Source: an uncultured Bacteroidales bacterium
GTDB taxonomy: Bacteria; Bacteroidota; Bacteroidia; Bacteroidales; UBA932
Length of the DNA: 38,989 nt
Assembly: GCA_946055165.1 (NCBI GenBank)
Contig: CAMGFA010000018.1
Location: 1 to 38,989, forward strand
Direction of reading: 5' to 3'
The position numbers and the translations under genes were made by a program. Positions 18,645 to 27,388 of the stretch are shown piece after piece; the first letter of the stretch is position 1, and the number at the start of each line of letters is the position of its first letter. The notes beneath the pieces were generated by a model that was not told the DNA's origin, searched no databases, and saw only the letters and a program-made list of their open reading frames with translations.

Positions 18645-19334
18645 TTATCTCAACTGGAATATTACAGGAAGGTTGTAGGTAACGTTCACTGCGCGGTCCC
18701 TCTGTTTTCCAGGAGTCCACTTCGGTGAAGAAGATACCACTCTTACTGCCTCTTTGTCAAGAGCAGGGTCGAGGCTGCGAGTAACTTTGACGTTGGCTAC
18801 AGAACCGTCTGACTTGATTGTAAAGGAAACCATTACACGTCCCTGAACACCGTTTTCTTTGGCAATTTCAGGATATACAAGCCTTTCTGCAACCCATTTT
18901 GAGAATGCGTTTGCATCGCCACCGCGGAAACTAGGTTTCTGCTCCACGAAGACATATGGAATTTCTTCTTCCTCAATTACTTCCTCTTCTGGACCTTCGA
19001 TGTAGTCTTTGATTTCAATTTCGATGTTGTCATCGTCGTCAAGATTGAGGATGTTGTCCTCGACTTTGATATCATCGTCGATAATATCAATCTGGTCTGA
19101 AAGGACAGGAACCTTCGGTGTCTCTGGTGGAGGTGGAGGTGCCTCCTGGGTGATTGGAACGTCATCAACTTCAATTGTCATTGCAGGTCCTGCATCCAGA
19201 ACCGATGCCTGTTTCTCCTTGGTGCTCCAGGAGAAAGCGCCAAAAGTAAGGGCAAGAGCCACTATGAGTCCGATTTCCACGAACAGAAGTCTCTTGTTCT
19301 CAAGGTTTGCGCCATCTGTTTTCTTTAATTCCAT
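18645..19334 (-). CDS. TonB-family energy transducer
   Basis: TonB proteins transmit energy from the inner membrane to outer-membrane receptors such as SusC-type transporters. The 229-residue protein has one N-terminal transmembrane helix (about 17-35), a short proline run (PPPPP near 67), a long acidic linker rich in Asp and Glu (about 85-130), and a C-terminal TonB domain with KWVAERLVYPEIAKENGVQG, GRVMVSFTIKSDGS and a closing NVTYNLPVIFQLR. An acidic linker in place of the enterobacterial Pro-Lys linker is common in this phylum. No exbB/exbD genes are adjacent. It has its own promoter in the divergent gap with ybeY. Confidence 0.93.
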   Translation of the reverse strand: MELKKTDGANLENKRLLFVEIGLIVALALTFGAFSWSTKEKQASVLDAGPAMTIEVDDVPITQEAPPPPPETPKVPVLSDQIDIIDDDIKVEDNILNLDDDDNIEIEIKDYIEGPEEEVIEEEEIPYVFVEQKPSFRGGDANAFSKWVAERLVYPEIAKENGVQGRVMVSFTIKSDGSVANVKVTRSLDPALDKEAVRVVSSSPKWTPGKQRDRAVNVTYNLPVIFQLR

Positions 19335-19366
19335 ATCTTAGTATTAGTTTTAATCGAAATGTCTTC

Positions 19367-19397
19367 CAAAGATATGAATTATTCTTCTTTAATCCAA
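19367..19397 (-). promoter_or_regulatory. Bacteroidota-type promoter for tonB
   Basis: On the minus strand TATCTTTG (19374-19367) fits the -7 consensus TAnnTTTG and TTG (19397-19395) stands 20 bases upstream as the -33 element. The -7 box is about 33 bases ahead of the tonB ATG. Confidence 0.6.
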
Positions 19398-19443
19398 TTT
19401 TATCATTTAATTTTTTCTCCTGCAACTTTTTTCCGATGCAATT

Positions 19444-19475
19444 TTTGCGAAAGGCTTATCTTATTTGTAAATTTG
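19444..19475 (+). promoter_or_regulatory. Bacteroidota-type promoter for ybeY-mnmG-ruvA operon
   Basis: TTTG at 19444-19447 and TAAATTTG at 19468-19475 match both the -33 (TTTG) and -7 (TAnnTTTG) elements with a 20-base spacer, the best promoter in the window. The ybeY ATG is 21 bases downstream of the -7 box. Confidence 0.7.
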
Positions 19476-19496
19476 TAGGATTTTGAAGTAGTTAAA

Positions 19497-19919
19497 ATGA
19501 TAAGGTTTTTCAACGAGGACATCAAGTTCGAATACAAGGAGCGCAGTCTTACAAAACGCTGGCTGAAACTCGTGGCTGAAAGCGAGATCAAGAGAATTGG
19601 GGATGTGAATGTGATTTTCTGCAGCGACAATTATATCCTGGATGTGAATATCAAATATCTCCAGCACGACTACTTTACAGATATCATTACTTTCGATTAT
19701 TGTGAAAAGAATATTCTCAGCGGGGATCTTTTCATAAGCATAGATTCAGTGAGGGAGAATGCCAATTTTTATGGCACTGAATTCAAAGATGAACTCAACA
19801 GGGTAATTGTCCACGGACTTCTGCATCTTATTGGATATGATGATCACAGTCCCGAGGATATTGCCACAATGAGAAGCAAGGAAAACTATTATCTTGGAAT
19901 AAGGGAGAACCTTAAATGA
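19497..19919 (+). CDS. ybeY: Endoribonuclease YbeY (rRNA maturation factor)
   Basis: YbeY is a zinc-dependent RNase needed for 16S rRNA 3'-end maturation and ribosome quality control. The 140-residue protein carries the metal site [12 protein letters not shown], with His 106, 110 and 117. The last spacing is one residue longer than the enterobacterial H-x3-H-x5-H because of a second Asp, which I believe also occurs in other Bacteroidota. The upstream core ITFDY and the downstream helix [11 protein letters not shown] fit the family. Its last four bases (ATGA) contain the mnmG start, so translation is coupled. Confidence 0.93.
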   Translation: MIRFFNEDIKFEYKERSLTKRWLKLVAESEIKRIGDVNVIFCSDNYILDVNIKYLQHDYFTDIITFDYCEKNILSGDLFISIDSVRENANFYGTEFKDELNRVIVHGLLHLIGYDDHSPEDIATMRSKENYYLGIRENLK

Positions 19920-21778
19920 AAAAGGAGTACGATGTCATAGTTATCGGTGGGGGACATGCCGGTTGTGAAGCTGCAATGGCTGCAAGCGGTTTGGGTTGTT
20001 CGACCCTGCTTGTTTCTATGGATGCTCTTTCTTTTGCCAAGATGTCCTGCAATCCTGCTGTTGGCGGAATTGCCAAGGGGCAGATAATAAGGGAGGTTGA
20101 TGCGCTTGGAGGATGGAGTGGAATTGTGACCGATATGTCCACACTCCAGTTCCGTATGCTAAACCGTTCAAAGGGTCCGGCAATGTGGAGTCCAAGGGCT
20201 CAATGCGACAAAATTGAATTTTCACGCAATTGGAGGAATATCCTTGTAAGTAATTCATTATTAGATATTTACGAAGGAATTGCCGTTTCTTTTCTTCTTG
20301 AGAATTCAAAATTTTGCGGTATTCGTACCTCCGATGGTCAAATTTTCAAATCTCAGACACTTGTTTTGAGCGCCGGAACCTTTCTTTCCGGAAAACTCTT
20401 TGTCGGCAGGCAGCAGTTGACAGGAGGAAGAATAGGGGAGATGGCTTCTTATGGACTGACAGAACAATTGAAGTCTCTCGGAATCAAAACCTCCAGAATG
20501 AAAACAGGAACCCCTCCGAGAATTGACATAAGATCTGTCGATACATCCATTCTTCCTTTACAGTTCGGTGATGAAGTTCCCGGCCGATTCTCTTATCTTG
20601 ACAGAGCTTCAAGTGTTCAGCAGGGAAATCCCCAGATGCCTTGTTACATTCTTCATACCAACGAAGCTGTTCACGATGAGTTGAGGTCCGGTTTCAAGGA
20701 CTCCCCGTTATTTACAGGTCTCATCTCCGGACGGGGTCCAAGATATTGTCCTAGCATTGAGGATAAGCTCAGAGTATTTCCTGACAAGACAGAGCATCAG
20801 CTTTTCTTGGAGCCTGAAGGCAGATACGGAAATGAGTATTATCTTCAAGGATTCTCATCTTCTCTTCCTATGCAGGTTCAGCTTGCAGCTCTCCACAAGA
20901 TAAGAGGAATGGAAAATGCTCGTATTTTCCGTCCTGCTTATGCTGTTGAGTATGATTATTTCGATCCAACACAACTGAAGCCGAGTCTTGAACTCAAGGA
21001 ATTTGAAAATCTCTTTTTTGCCGGGCAAATCAATGGAACTACAGGTTATGAAGAGGCTGCTGCACAGGGTCTGATAGCCGGAATAAATGCGGCTCTTAAG
21101 ATTAAGGAAAAAGAGCCTTTGATTTTAAAGAGAGACGAGGCCTATATTGGCGTGCTTATAGACGATCTGGTTACCAAGGGAGTTGACGAGCCTTACAGAA
21201 TGTTTACATCAAGGGCTGAGTATCGCATTCTTTTAAGGCAGGACAATGCAGATTACAGACTTACTCCTCTTTCCAGAAGTATTGGCTTGTGTAGTGACAG
21301 CCGTTACAGGCTTTGTGAGGAAAAATACAGTAAAGTAAAGGAACTGGAGGAGTATTTTTATACTCATAATCTCAAACAGGAGCAAATAAATCCTCTTCTT
21401 TTGCAAAAGAATGCCAGTACGGTTAATGAATCAAAAAAGCTGTCGGACCTTGCTACCAGGCCTGAATTGAGCGTTAAGGAACTGTTGCAATTTGTTCCAC
21501 GTGGAACAGATTACAGTGATGAAATTTCAGAATCAGCCGATATTTCAATAAAATACAGAAGTTATATTGAAAGGGAAAAGCAGCAGGCAGATAAAATCAA
21601 ACATCTGGAAAATTTGAAAATTCCTGAAAATTTCGATTTTTCCAAAATAGCATCGCTAAGTATTGAATGTAGGCAGAAATTGGAAAAATACCGGCCTCAA
21701 ACTATTGCCCAGGCCAGTAGGATTTCTGGCGTCAGCCCATCTGACATTTCGGTTTTGTTATTATATTTCGGACGATGA
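19916..21778 (+). CDS. mnmG: tRNA uridine-5-carboxymethylaminomethyl modification enzyme MnmG
   Basis: MnmG, with MnmE, modifies the wobble uridine of several tRNAs, using FAD and a folate-derived carbon. The 620-residue protein begins with [14 protein letters not shown], the FAD-binding Rossmann loop (residues 9-21), and has the GidA signature region [16 protein letters not shown] and [13 protein letters not shown] early on, then [20 protein letters not shown] (the second signature) and a helical C-terminus. It overlaps ybeY by ATGA at its start and ruvA by ATGA at its end. A perfect parS-type palindrome (21493-21508) is embedded in its coding sequence. Confidence 0.97.
   Translation: MKKEYDVIVIGGGHAGCEAAMAASGLGCSTLLVSMDALSFAKMSCNPAVGGIAKGQIIREVDALGGWSGIVTDMSTLQFRMLNRSKGPAMWSPRAQCDKIEFSRNWRNILVSNSLLDIYEGIAVSFLLENSKFCGIRTSDGQIFKSQTLVLSAGTFLSGKLFVGRQQLTGGRIGEMASYGLTEQLKSLGIKTSRMKTGTPPRIDIRSVDTSILPLQFGDEVPGRFSYLDRASSVQQGNPQMPCYILHTNEAVHDELRSGFKDSPLFTGLISGRGPRYCPSIEDKLRVFPDKTEHQLFLEPEGRYGNEYYLQGFSSSLPMQVQLAALHKIRGMENARIFRPAYAVEYDYFDPTQLKPSLELKEFENLFFAGQINGTTGYEEAAAQGLIAGINAALKIKEKEPLILKRDEAYIGVLIDDLVTKGVDEPYRMFTSRAEYRILLRQDNADYRLTPLSRSIGLCSDSRYRLCEEKYSKVKELEEYFYTHNLKQEQINPLLLQKNASTVNESKKLSDLATRPELSVKELLQFVPRGTDYSDEISESADISIKYRSYIEREKQQADKIKHLENLKIPENFDFSKIASLSIECRQKLEKYRPQTIAQASRISGVSPSDISVLLLYFGR
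21493..21508. promoter_or_regulatory. parS-like ParB binding site within mnmG
   Basis: TGTTCCACGTGGAACA is a perfect 16-base palindrome with the CACGTG core of chromosomal parS sites (the classic form is TGTTTCACGTGAAACA). It lies in the mnmG reading frame, coding for part of QFVPRGTDY. ParB binding here is inferred; neither parA nor parB is in the window. Confidence 0.8.
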
Positions 21779-22368
21779 TAGATTATATTAGCGGCAAAAT
21801 TGTTGAGTTGAGTCCAACTCAAGTTGTATTGGATAATCAGGGAATTGGCTATTCAATCGAAATTTCTTTGCAGACCTATGCTTCTTTGGAGAATAAACAG
21901 GAAGCAAAACTTTATATACATCACCACATTCAGAACAGTTCTGATGTGGAGTTGTACTATGGTTTTTCAAGCAAGGATGAGAGAGCCCTTTTCCAACTTC
22001 TTATCAGTGTATCCGGGGTTGGAGTTAATACTGCAAGGGTAATTCTTTCTTCTTTTTCTGCCGATGAACTCCGCGATGCCATTCTTTCGGAGAATGTCAA
22101 TGCAATAAAAAGTGTGAAGGGTATAGGTCTCAAGACTGCTCAAAGAATGATACTTGAGCTTAAGGACAAGATAGTGAAAGGGGAGGGTCTCGCTCCGGAT
22201 GCTCTTTTTGTTGCAGACAAAAATGCTGTTATGGAAGAGGCTGCAACTGCTCTTCAAATGCTTGGTTTTTCCAAGCCTAATATTTCCAAGGCCCTTCAGC
22301 AACTTATCAAACAAAATCCAAACGCAAAAGTTGAGGAACTTATCAAGTCTGCACTTCAGATGTTGTAG
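21775..22368 (+). CDS. ruvA: Holliday junction DNA helicase subunit RuvA
   Basis: RuvA binds four-way junctions and loads RuvB. The 197-residue protein starts [20 protein letters not shown], the N-terminal OB-fold, then the helix-hairpin-helix region with [17 protein letters not shown] and [19 protein letters not shown], and a C-terminal domain III ([18 protein letters not shown]) that contacts RuvB. Length and order are standard. It overlaps mnmG by 4 bases. Its TAG stop codon shares bases with a second parS-type palindrome. ruvB is encoded 7 kb upstream on the same strand. Confidence 0.97.
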   Translation: MIDYISGKIVELSPTQVVLDNQGIGYSIEISLQTYASLENKQEAKLYIHHHIQNSSDVELYYGFSSKDERALFQLLISVSGVGVNTARVILSSFSADELRDAILSENVNAIKSVKGIGLKTAQRMILELKDKIVKGEGLAPDALFVADKNAVMEEAATALQMLGFSKPNISKALQQLIKQNPNAKVEELIKSALQML

Positions 22369-22382
22369 TTCCACGTGGAACA
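22367..22382. promoter_or_regulatory. Second parS-like ParB binding site at the ruvA/sufS junction
   Basis: AGTTCCACGTGGAACA matches the palindrome in mnmG at 15 of 16 positions (first base A instead of T) and includes the perfect 14-base core GTTCCACGTGGAAC at 22368-22381. It begins inside the ruvA stop codon and ends 6 bases before the sufS ATG, so it can be bound without altering either protein. Confidence 0.8.
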
Positions 22383-22388
22383 TTTAAT

Positions 22389-23612
22389 ATGAAAACAGAG
22401 GAATTCAGAGCTCAGTTTCCTGGTCTTAAGAGGGAGGTTTACGGTAAACCTTTGGTATATCTGGACAATGCCGCAACATCTCTAAGACCTGAATCGGTTG
22501 CCAAAATGCAGTGTGATTTGGCTTTGAATCACAATGCAAATATCCATCGTGCCGTTCATAAACTTTCGGCCGAGGCTACAGATATTTATGAAGAGAGCAG
22601 GGAAGCTGTCAGAGCATATATCAATGCCAAAGATACAAAGGAAATAATATTCACTTCCGGCACAACTTTTTCGATAAATCTTGTTGCCAATTCTTTTGCC
22701 GATGCTTTCATTCACGAAGGCGACGAGATAATCGTGTCGCAGGCTGAGCATCATTCCAATCTTTTGCCTTGGCAGTTTATATGCCATAAAAAATCTGCTG
22801 TTCTGAAAATGCTTCCAGTAGATGAAAGGGGAGAATTGAGACTTGATTTGCTCCCCGAGCTTATTGGGAAAAGGACAAAATTGCTTGCGCTCTGTCATAT
22901 TTCAAATGTGCTTGGAATTGTAAATCCAATTAAGAAAGCAATTGAGATTGCCCATGAGAGGGGAGTGAAGGTTTTGATTGACGGGGCTCAGGGAATAGTA
23001 CATTGTCCTGTGGATGTTCAGGACTTGGATTGTGATTTCTACTGTTTTTCAGGTCACAAGATTTTTGCTTCGACTGCAAGCGGCATTCTCTATGGGAAAG
23101 AGGAACTTCTGAATGCAATGCCACCTTTCCTCGGAGGAGGAGAGATGGTTGGAACGGTGAATTTCAGGGAATCGACATTTGCTCCTCTGCCATACAAGTT
23201 TGAGGCAGGTACACAGAACATAAATGGAACACCAACTCTCATTCCTGCACTTGAGCTTTTGAAACAAAGCCGGGAAGGGGAGGTGAAAGACGCTCTCGAA
23301 AAGATTAAACTATTTGTGTATCAAGCACTTAAATCTAATAATAGAGTGCATTTGTATGGCGATCCTATTAATTTTGAAGATAAAATCGCACTATTCTCCT
23401 TTACGGTGGAGGGGGCGCATCACGAAGATCTGGCTCTCATACTAGACAAGATGGGAATTGCTCTGAGGTCGGGATATATGTGTGCGGAACCTCTTGTAAA
23501 CAGGATGGGATGCACTGGAATGTTGAGGGCATCTTTTGCGGCATACAATACTATGCAGGAAGCAGAATATTTTATATCTTCGCTAGATAAAGCAATAGCA
23601 ATGTTGATATGA
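22389..23612 (+). CDS. sufS: Cysteine desulfurase, SufS family
   Basis: SufS takes sulfur from cysteine, as a protein-bound persulfide, for iron-sulfur cluster assembly. It is PLP-dependent. The 407-residue protein has the SufS pattern VYLDNAATSLRP at 23-34, AEHHSNLLPWQ around 119-129, LIDGAQGIVH, and the Schiff-base lysine Lys 224 in SGHKIFAST. The catalytic cysteine is Cys 365 in RSGYMCAEPL, a group II (SufS-like) arrangement. The last bases overlap the sufE start by 4 (ATGA), which fits SufE being its partner. sufB, sufC and sufD are not in the window. Confidence 0.96.
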   Translation: MKTEEFRAQFPGLKREVYGKPLVYLDNAATSLRPESVAKMQCDLALNHNANIHRAVHKLSAEATDIYEESREAVRAYINAKDTKEIIFTSGTTFSINLVANSFADAFIHEGDEIIVSQAEHHSNLLPWQFICHKKSAVLKMLPVDERGELRLDLLPELIGKRTKLLALCHISNVLGIVNPIKKAIEIAHERGVKVLIDGAQGIVHCPVDVQDLDCDFYCFSGHKIFASTASGILYGKEELLNAMPPFLGGGEMVGTVNFRESTFAPLPYKFEAGTQNINGTPTLIPALELLKQSREGEVKDALEKIKLFVYQALKSNNRVHLYGDPINFEDKIALFSFTVEGAHHEDLALILDKMGIALRSGYMCAEPLVNRMGCTGMLRASFAAYNTMQEAEYFISSLDKAIAMLI

Positions 23613-24019
23613 CACTTCAAGAAGCAAAACAGAGCATCATCGAAGATTTTGCCATGTTCGATGAATGGTTGGACAAATACGAATATATCATTGAACTGGG
23701 AAAGAACCTGAAAGCTTTCCCGGAGGATAAAAAGACGGAAGACAGATTGGTAAAAGGTTGTCAATCAAGAGTATGGATAGACAGTGAAGTAAAAGACGGA
23801 CTGCTCTATTTCTATGCTGACAGCGATGCGATCATTACCAAGGGAATTATTTCCCTGCTCATAAGTGTGTATTCCGGACGCTCGGCAAGTGAAATACTTG
23901 CAGATGATTTCTCCTTTGTGAGAACAATAGGTCTGGAGCAGAACCTGTCTCCAACAAGGGTGAACGGTTTGGCTTCGATGATAGAGACAATTAAAGCAAC
24001 AGCAAAAGAAAATGTCTGA
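23609..24019 (+). CDS. sufE: Sulfur-transfer protein SufE
   Basis: SufE accepts the persulfide sulfur from SufS and passes it on to the SufBCD scaffold. The 136-residue protein has the acceptor cysteine Cys 51 in KGCQSRVW, and the typical helix EYIIELGKNLKAFPED before it. LGLEQNLSP-like ending GLEQNLSPTRVNGL is characteristic. It overlaps sufS by 4 bases and sufT by 8, so all three are translated together. Confidence 0.96.
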   Translation: MTLQEAKQSIIEDFAMFDEWLDKYEYIIELGKNLKAFPEDKKTEDRLVKGCQSRVWIDSEVKDGLLYFYADSDAIITKGIISLLISVYSGRSASEILADDFSFVRTIGLEQNLSPTRVNGLASMIETIKATAKENV

Positions 24020-24374
24020 AAACGAAATACTTACAGCAGAAGATGTGAAGGAGTTGGCTCCCCTTTACGATGCAGTGGTTTTGGCTCTCAAGCAGGTTTA
24101 CGACCCGGAAATTCCTGTGAATATCTATGATTTGGGTCTGATATACGAATTGAACATAAACAAGGAGCACGATGTCCACATCGTTATGACTTTCACTGCT
24201 CCCAACTGCCCTATGGCAGATGAGGTGATGGCGGATGTGAAAAGAGGGGTGGAACTTACACCGGGAATACGCAGTTGCGAAATAGAATTGGTTTTTGAAC
24301 CGGCCTGGGATCAGAGTCTGCTTTCAGATGAAGCAAGAATTGCCCTGGGTATGGACCCCGAATTCGATGACTAG
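24012..24374 (+). CDS. sufT: SufT-like Fe-S assembly protein (MIP18/DUF59 family)
   Basis: MIP18-family proteins help to mature iron-sulfur proteins. The 120-residue chain shows DPEIPVNIYDLGLIY (residues 31-45) and TAPNCPMAD (62-70) with the conserved Cys 66, the family's hallmarks. It sits behind sufS and sufE with overlaps, supporting a role in SUF-type Fe-S assembly. Its stop codon lies inside the start of folK. PaaD, a relative with another role, is unlikely given the context. Confidence 0.92.
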   Translation: MSENEILTAEDVKELAPLYDAVVLALKQVYDPEIPVNIYDLGLIYELNINKEHDVHIVMTFTAPNCPMADEVMADVKRGVELTPGIRSCEIELVFEPAWDQSLLSDEARIALGMDPEFDD

Positions 24375-24804
24375 AGAGCTTTATCTGGGTTTGGGCAGCA
24401 ACCTTCTGGATAGGGCTGCGAATCTGAATCGGGCAATAGAATTGCTCGAGAAGGAACTCGGGTCCAAATGTCTGCGCCGTTCGGGCATTTTCGAATCGGC
24501 CGCAATGGGTTTCGAAGGGCCGGACTTTATGAATATGGCAGTGGTCTTCGAGACGGATTTGCCTGCCCCGGAACTGCTCGGGCTCTGCAAAAAGGTGGAA
24601 AGGCAGATGGGTCGCGAGAGCGAGGGAATCGTGCTCGACAAAAAGGGCAGGAGGGTCTATTCCAGCAGAATAATCGATATAGACCTGCTGCTTTTGGGTA
24701 ATGAAAGCTGGGAAACGGAGGAACTTGTGATTCCCCATCCGCGAATGGAAGAAAGAGCATTTGTTATGGTTCCTCTTGCAGAAATTCTCAAAGGAAATTC
24801 TTAA
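24367..24804 (+). CDS. folK: HPPK (folate biosynthesis pyrophosphokinase)
   Basis: FolK transfers pyrophosphate from ATP to hydroxymethyl-dihydropterin, a step of folate synthesis. From the ATG at 24367 the protein has 145 residues: YLGLGSNLLDRAANL at the N-terminus, a central FMNMAVVFE, and the HPPK signature SRIIDIDLLLLGNE followed by LVIPHPRMEERAFVMVPLAE. A longer frame upstream (from 24295) would lie inside sufT and gives an unrelated leader, so the 24367 start is preferred. It overlaps the sufT end by 8 bases. The stop codon is part of a candidate promoter for glyS. Confidence 0.94.
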   Translation: MTRELYLGLGSNLLDRAANLNRAIELLEKELGSKCLRRSGIFESAAMGFEGPDFMNMAVVFETDLPAPELLGLCKKVERQMGRESEGIVLDKKGRRVYSSRIIDIDLLLLGNESWETEELVIPHPRMEERAFVMVPLAEILKGNS

Positions 24805-24809
24805 CTTTG
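24776..24809 (+). promoter_or_regulatory. Possible promoter for glyS
   Basis: TAACTTTG at 24802-24809 fits the -7 consensus TAnnTTTG and overlaps the folK stop codon. The nearest -33 element, TTG at 24776-24778, is 23 bases away, a little longer than ideal. A glyS-specific promoter is plausible because the folK-glyS gap is 41 bp. Confidence 0.4.
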
Positions 24810-24845
24810 CCAGCCTCAAAGAGAAACTATTAGGATATAGATAAA

Positions 24846-26384
24846 ATGACACAGGACGAATTGTTCAAAGTACTTGTTGCTCATTGCAAAGAGTACGGTT
24901 TTATTTTCCCGTCAAGTGAGATTTATGACGGACTTGCAGCCGTTTACGATTACGGCCAGATGGGAGTTGAACTCAAAAACAACATCAAGCAATACTGGTG
25001 GAATGCTATGACCCGCCTCAATGAGAATATTGTAGGTATCGATTCCTGCATATTCATGCATCCGAGGATTTGGGAGGCTTCCGGTCATGTTGGGGCTTTC
25101 AACGATCCGCTTATCGACAATAAAGATTCCAAGAAACGGTACAGGGCCGATGTTCTCATCGAGGACTATCTTTCAAAGATAGAGGAGAAAATCAACAAGG
25201 AAGTGGCCAAGGGACGCAAGAAATTCGGCGACAGCTTCGACGAGGCCCAGTTCCGCGCCACTAATCCGAATGTCCTTCGCGAACAGAAGAAATACGATGA
25301 AATCCATAACAGATATGTGGAGGCCGAAAACAAGAATGACCTGCAGGAATACAGGCAGATTATCCTTGACTGCGGTATTGTATGTCCTATCAGCGGCACT
25401 GCAAACTGGACTGAGGTAAGGCAGTTCAATCTTATGTTCAAGACCTCAATGGGCAGCACGTCCGATGCTTCCAATACCATTTATCTGCGTCCGGAGACGG
25501 CTCAGGGCATCTTTGTTAACTATCTCAACGTGCAGAAAACCGGCCGAATGAAGATTCCTTTCGGTATTGCCCAGATAGGAAAGGCATTCCGCAATGAGAT
25601 TGTGGCCCGTCAGTTCATTTTCCGTATGAGGGAGTTCGAGCAGATGGAAATGCAGTTCTTCATCAAGCCGGGAACAGAGCTCGACTGGTTCAAGAAATGG
25701 AAGGAGAACCGTATGAAGTGGCATGTGAACCTTGGAATGGGCGCAGAGAACTACCGTTTCCACGATCACGAGAAGCTTGCCCACTATGCAAATGCAGCTA
25801 CCGATATCGAATTCAATTTCCCGTTTGGCTTCAAGGAACTGGAAGGCATACATTCCCGTACCAACTTCGACCTCGGAAACCATCAGAAATTCTCCGGCAA
25901 GAAGATAGAGTATTATGACAACGAAATCAACGAAAGCTATACTCCTTATGTTGTGGAGACTTCCATAGGTGTGGACCGTATGGTTCTTGCCGTTCTCAGC
26001 CACTCCTACAAGGAGGAGACTCTGGAGAATGGAGAAAGCAGAGTGGTGCTCAGCATTCCGCCTGCCCTTGCTCCTGTAAAGGCCGCAGTTCTTCCTCTGG
26101 TAAAAAAGGACGGCCTGCCGGAACTCGCCCAGCAGATTATGCAGGACCTCAAATACGATTTCAACTGCCAGTATGAGGAGAAGGATTCCATCGGCAAGCG
26201 TTATCGCCGTCAGGATGCCATAGGAACTCCGTTCTGCATCACCGTTGACCACGAATCTCTCAACGACAACTGCGTAACTCTGCGCGACCGCGATACAATG
26301 CAGCAGACCAGGGTTCCGATTTCGTCCCTGCGCAGCATAATCGATGAGAAAGTTAATATGAACAATTTACTCAGAAATCTTTAA
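24846..26384 (+). CDS. glyS: Glycyl-tRNA synthetase (single-chain class II)
   Basis: This enzyme charges tRNA-Gly. The 512-residue homodimeric type has class II motif 2 FRNEIVARQFIFRMREFEQM (about residues 254-273), motif 3 ETSIGVDRMVLAVL near 382-395, the glycine-pocket region YLRPETAQGIFVNY, and a C-terminal anticodon-binding domain. It is the archaeal/eukaryote-like form rather than the two-chain glyQ/glyS form. The next gene's ATG overlaps its final base (TAATG), so expression of the two is coupled. Confidence 0.96.
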   Translation: MTQDELFKVLVAHCKEYGFIFPSSEIYDGLAAVYDYGQMGVELKNNIKQYWWNAMTRLNENIVGIDSCIFMHPRIWEASGHVGAFNDPLIDNKDSKKRYRADVLIEDYLSKIEEKINKEVAKGRKKFGDSFDEAQFRATNPNVLREQKKYDEIHNRYVEAENKNDLQEYRQIILDCGIVCPISGTANWTEVRQFNLMFKTSMGSTSDASNTIYLRPETAQGIFVNYLNVQKTGRMKIPFGIAQIGKAFRNEIVARQFIFRMREFEQMEMQFFIKPGTELDWFKKWKENRMKWHVNLGMGAENYRFHDHEKLAHYANAATDIEFNFPFGFKELEGIHSRTNFDLGNHQKFSGKKIEYYDNEINESYTPYVVETSIGVDRMVLAVLSHSYKEETLENGESRVVLSIPPALAPVKAAVLPLVKKDGLPELAQQIMQDLKYDFNCQYEEKDSIGKRYRRQDAIGTPFCITVDHESLNDNCVTLRDRDTMQQTRVPISSLRSIIDEKVNMNNLLRNL

Positions 26385-27385
26385 TGTCTGACACTCAAAC
26401 ATTTGCAAGTTTAGGAAAACAGCAGGCCATAAGCCTGCTGTTTGAAACTACTCCCTACAAGGCCTTTGAAGAGCCCCTCTATTTTCAGAGTCAGGGCCGC
26501 AGCTATGTACACAATGTGTGCAAGAATTTCCTCGAGGGGATTGATTTCGACCTTACCTATTTTCCTCTCAAGCACTTGGGCTACAAATGCATTATTGCCG
26601 CCACGTCCGAGCTCTACGCCGTGATGGCCCATCCGCGCAGTCTGTCGATATGTCTGGGGGTATCGGCCAAGCTCGATTTTGAGCACATAAAGGAACTTTT
26701 CGGGGGTATGGTCAGCGCTGCGAAGGAACACAACTATGCGCATCTGTCCTTGGACATCCAGCCTTCGAAGAACGGGCTGAGCATAGCCGTGGCCGCTGTG
26801 GGCGAAACTTCCGAACTCAGCGGAGGCCGCCGCAGCAAAGCCAGAAGCAAGGATCTCATCTGCGTATCGGGCCCCTTGGGAGCCGCCTATCTGGGTCAGC
26901 GCCTGCTCGAAAGCCAGAAGAAATACTTCCTCAGCGGCGAAGACCGCAGGGAGCTGCTCGAAAAGCACAAGATGATAGTGGCCGCCTACCTCAAACCGGA
27001 ACTCAACGCCGGCCTGGTATCGTCCCTTGAAGAGAGCGAGGTCTATCCTTCCTTTGGCTATGTGGTTTCGCACGGACTGGCCGATGCTGTTCTGCGTCTG
27101 TGCCGGGACAGCGGGCTCGGAGCCAAGATTTATGCCGACAAGATGCCATTCGAGGGGAACAGCTTCTCGCTCGGGCAGATGCTGGATATCGACCCGGTAT
27201 CGGCCGCGATGAACGGGGGAGAGGACTACAGAATCCTTTTCACCGTACCTATTCTGCAAGTGGAGAAGTTTCGCAAGGACTTCCAAACTTTCGATATCAT
27301 AGGCCACCTTGCCCAAAGCGAGGTAGGAGCCGTTTTGCTCACTCCGGAGGGAGTGGAACTTCCGTTAAAATCTCAAGCTTGGTAA
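26384..27385 (+). CDS. ThiL-like (AIR-synthase fold) protein with altered active site
   Basis: The scaffold is that of thiamine-monophosphate kinase ThiL: LEGIDFDLTYFPLKHLGYK at about residues 50-68, KDLICVSGPLGAAYLGQRLL, LKPELNAGLV and NGGEDYRILFTVP near the end. The metal- and phosphate-binding acidic motifs of ThiL are changed: the N-terminal GDDAAV is not there (FQSQGRSYVH instead), NxSD is ATSE (73-76), GGDT is LDIQ (123-126), and SDGL is SHGL (229-232). So it may be inactive as a kinase, or have another role. The length of 333 residues is near normal. It starts within the TAATG overlap with glyS and ends 3 bp before dnaE. The frame is intact, with no sign of decay. Confidence 0.8.
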   Translation: MSDTQTFASLGKQQAISLLFETTPYKAFEEPLYFQSQGRSYVHNVCKNFLEGIDFDLTYFPLKHLGYKCIIAATSELYAVMAHPRSLSICLGVSAKLDFEHIKELFGGMVSAAKEHNYAHLSLDIQPSKNGLSIAVAAVGETSELSGGRRSKARSKDLICVSGPLGAAYLGQRLLESQKKYFLSGEDRRELLEKHKMIVAAYLKPELNAGLVSSLEESEVYPSFGYVVSHGLADAVLRLCRDSGLGAKIYADKMPFEGNSFSLGQMLDIDPVSAAMNGGEDYRILFTVPILQVEKFRKDFQTFDIIGHLAQSEVGAVLLTPEGVELPLKSQAW

Positions 27386-27388
27386 AAT

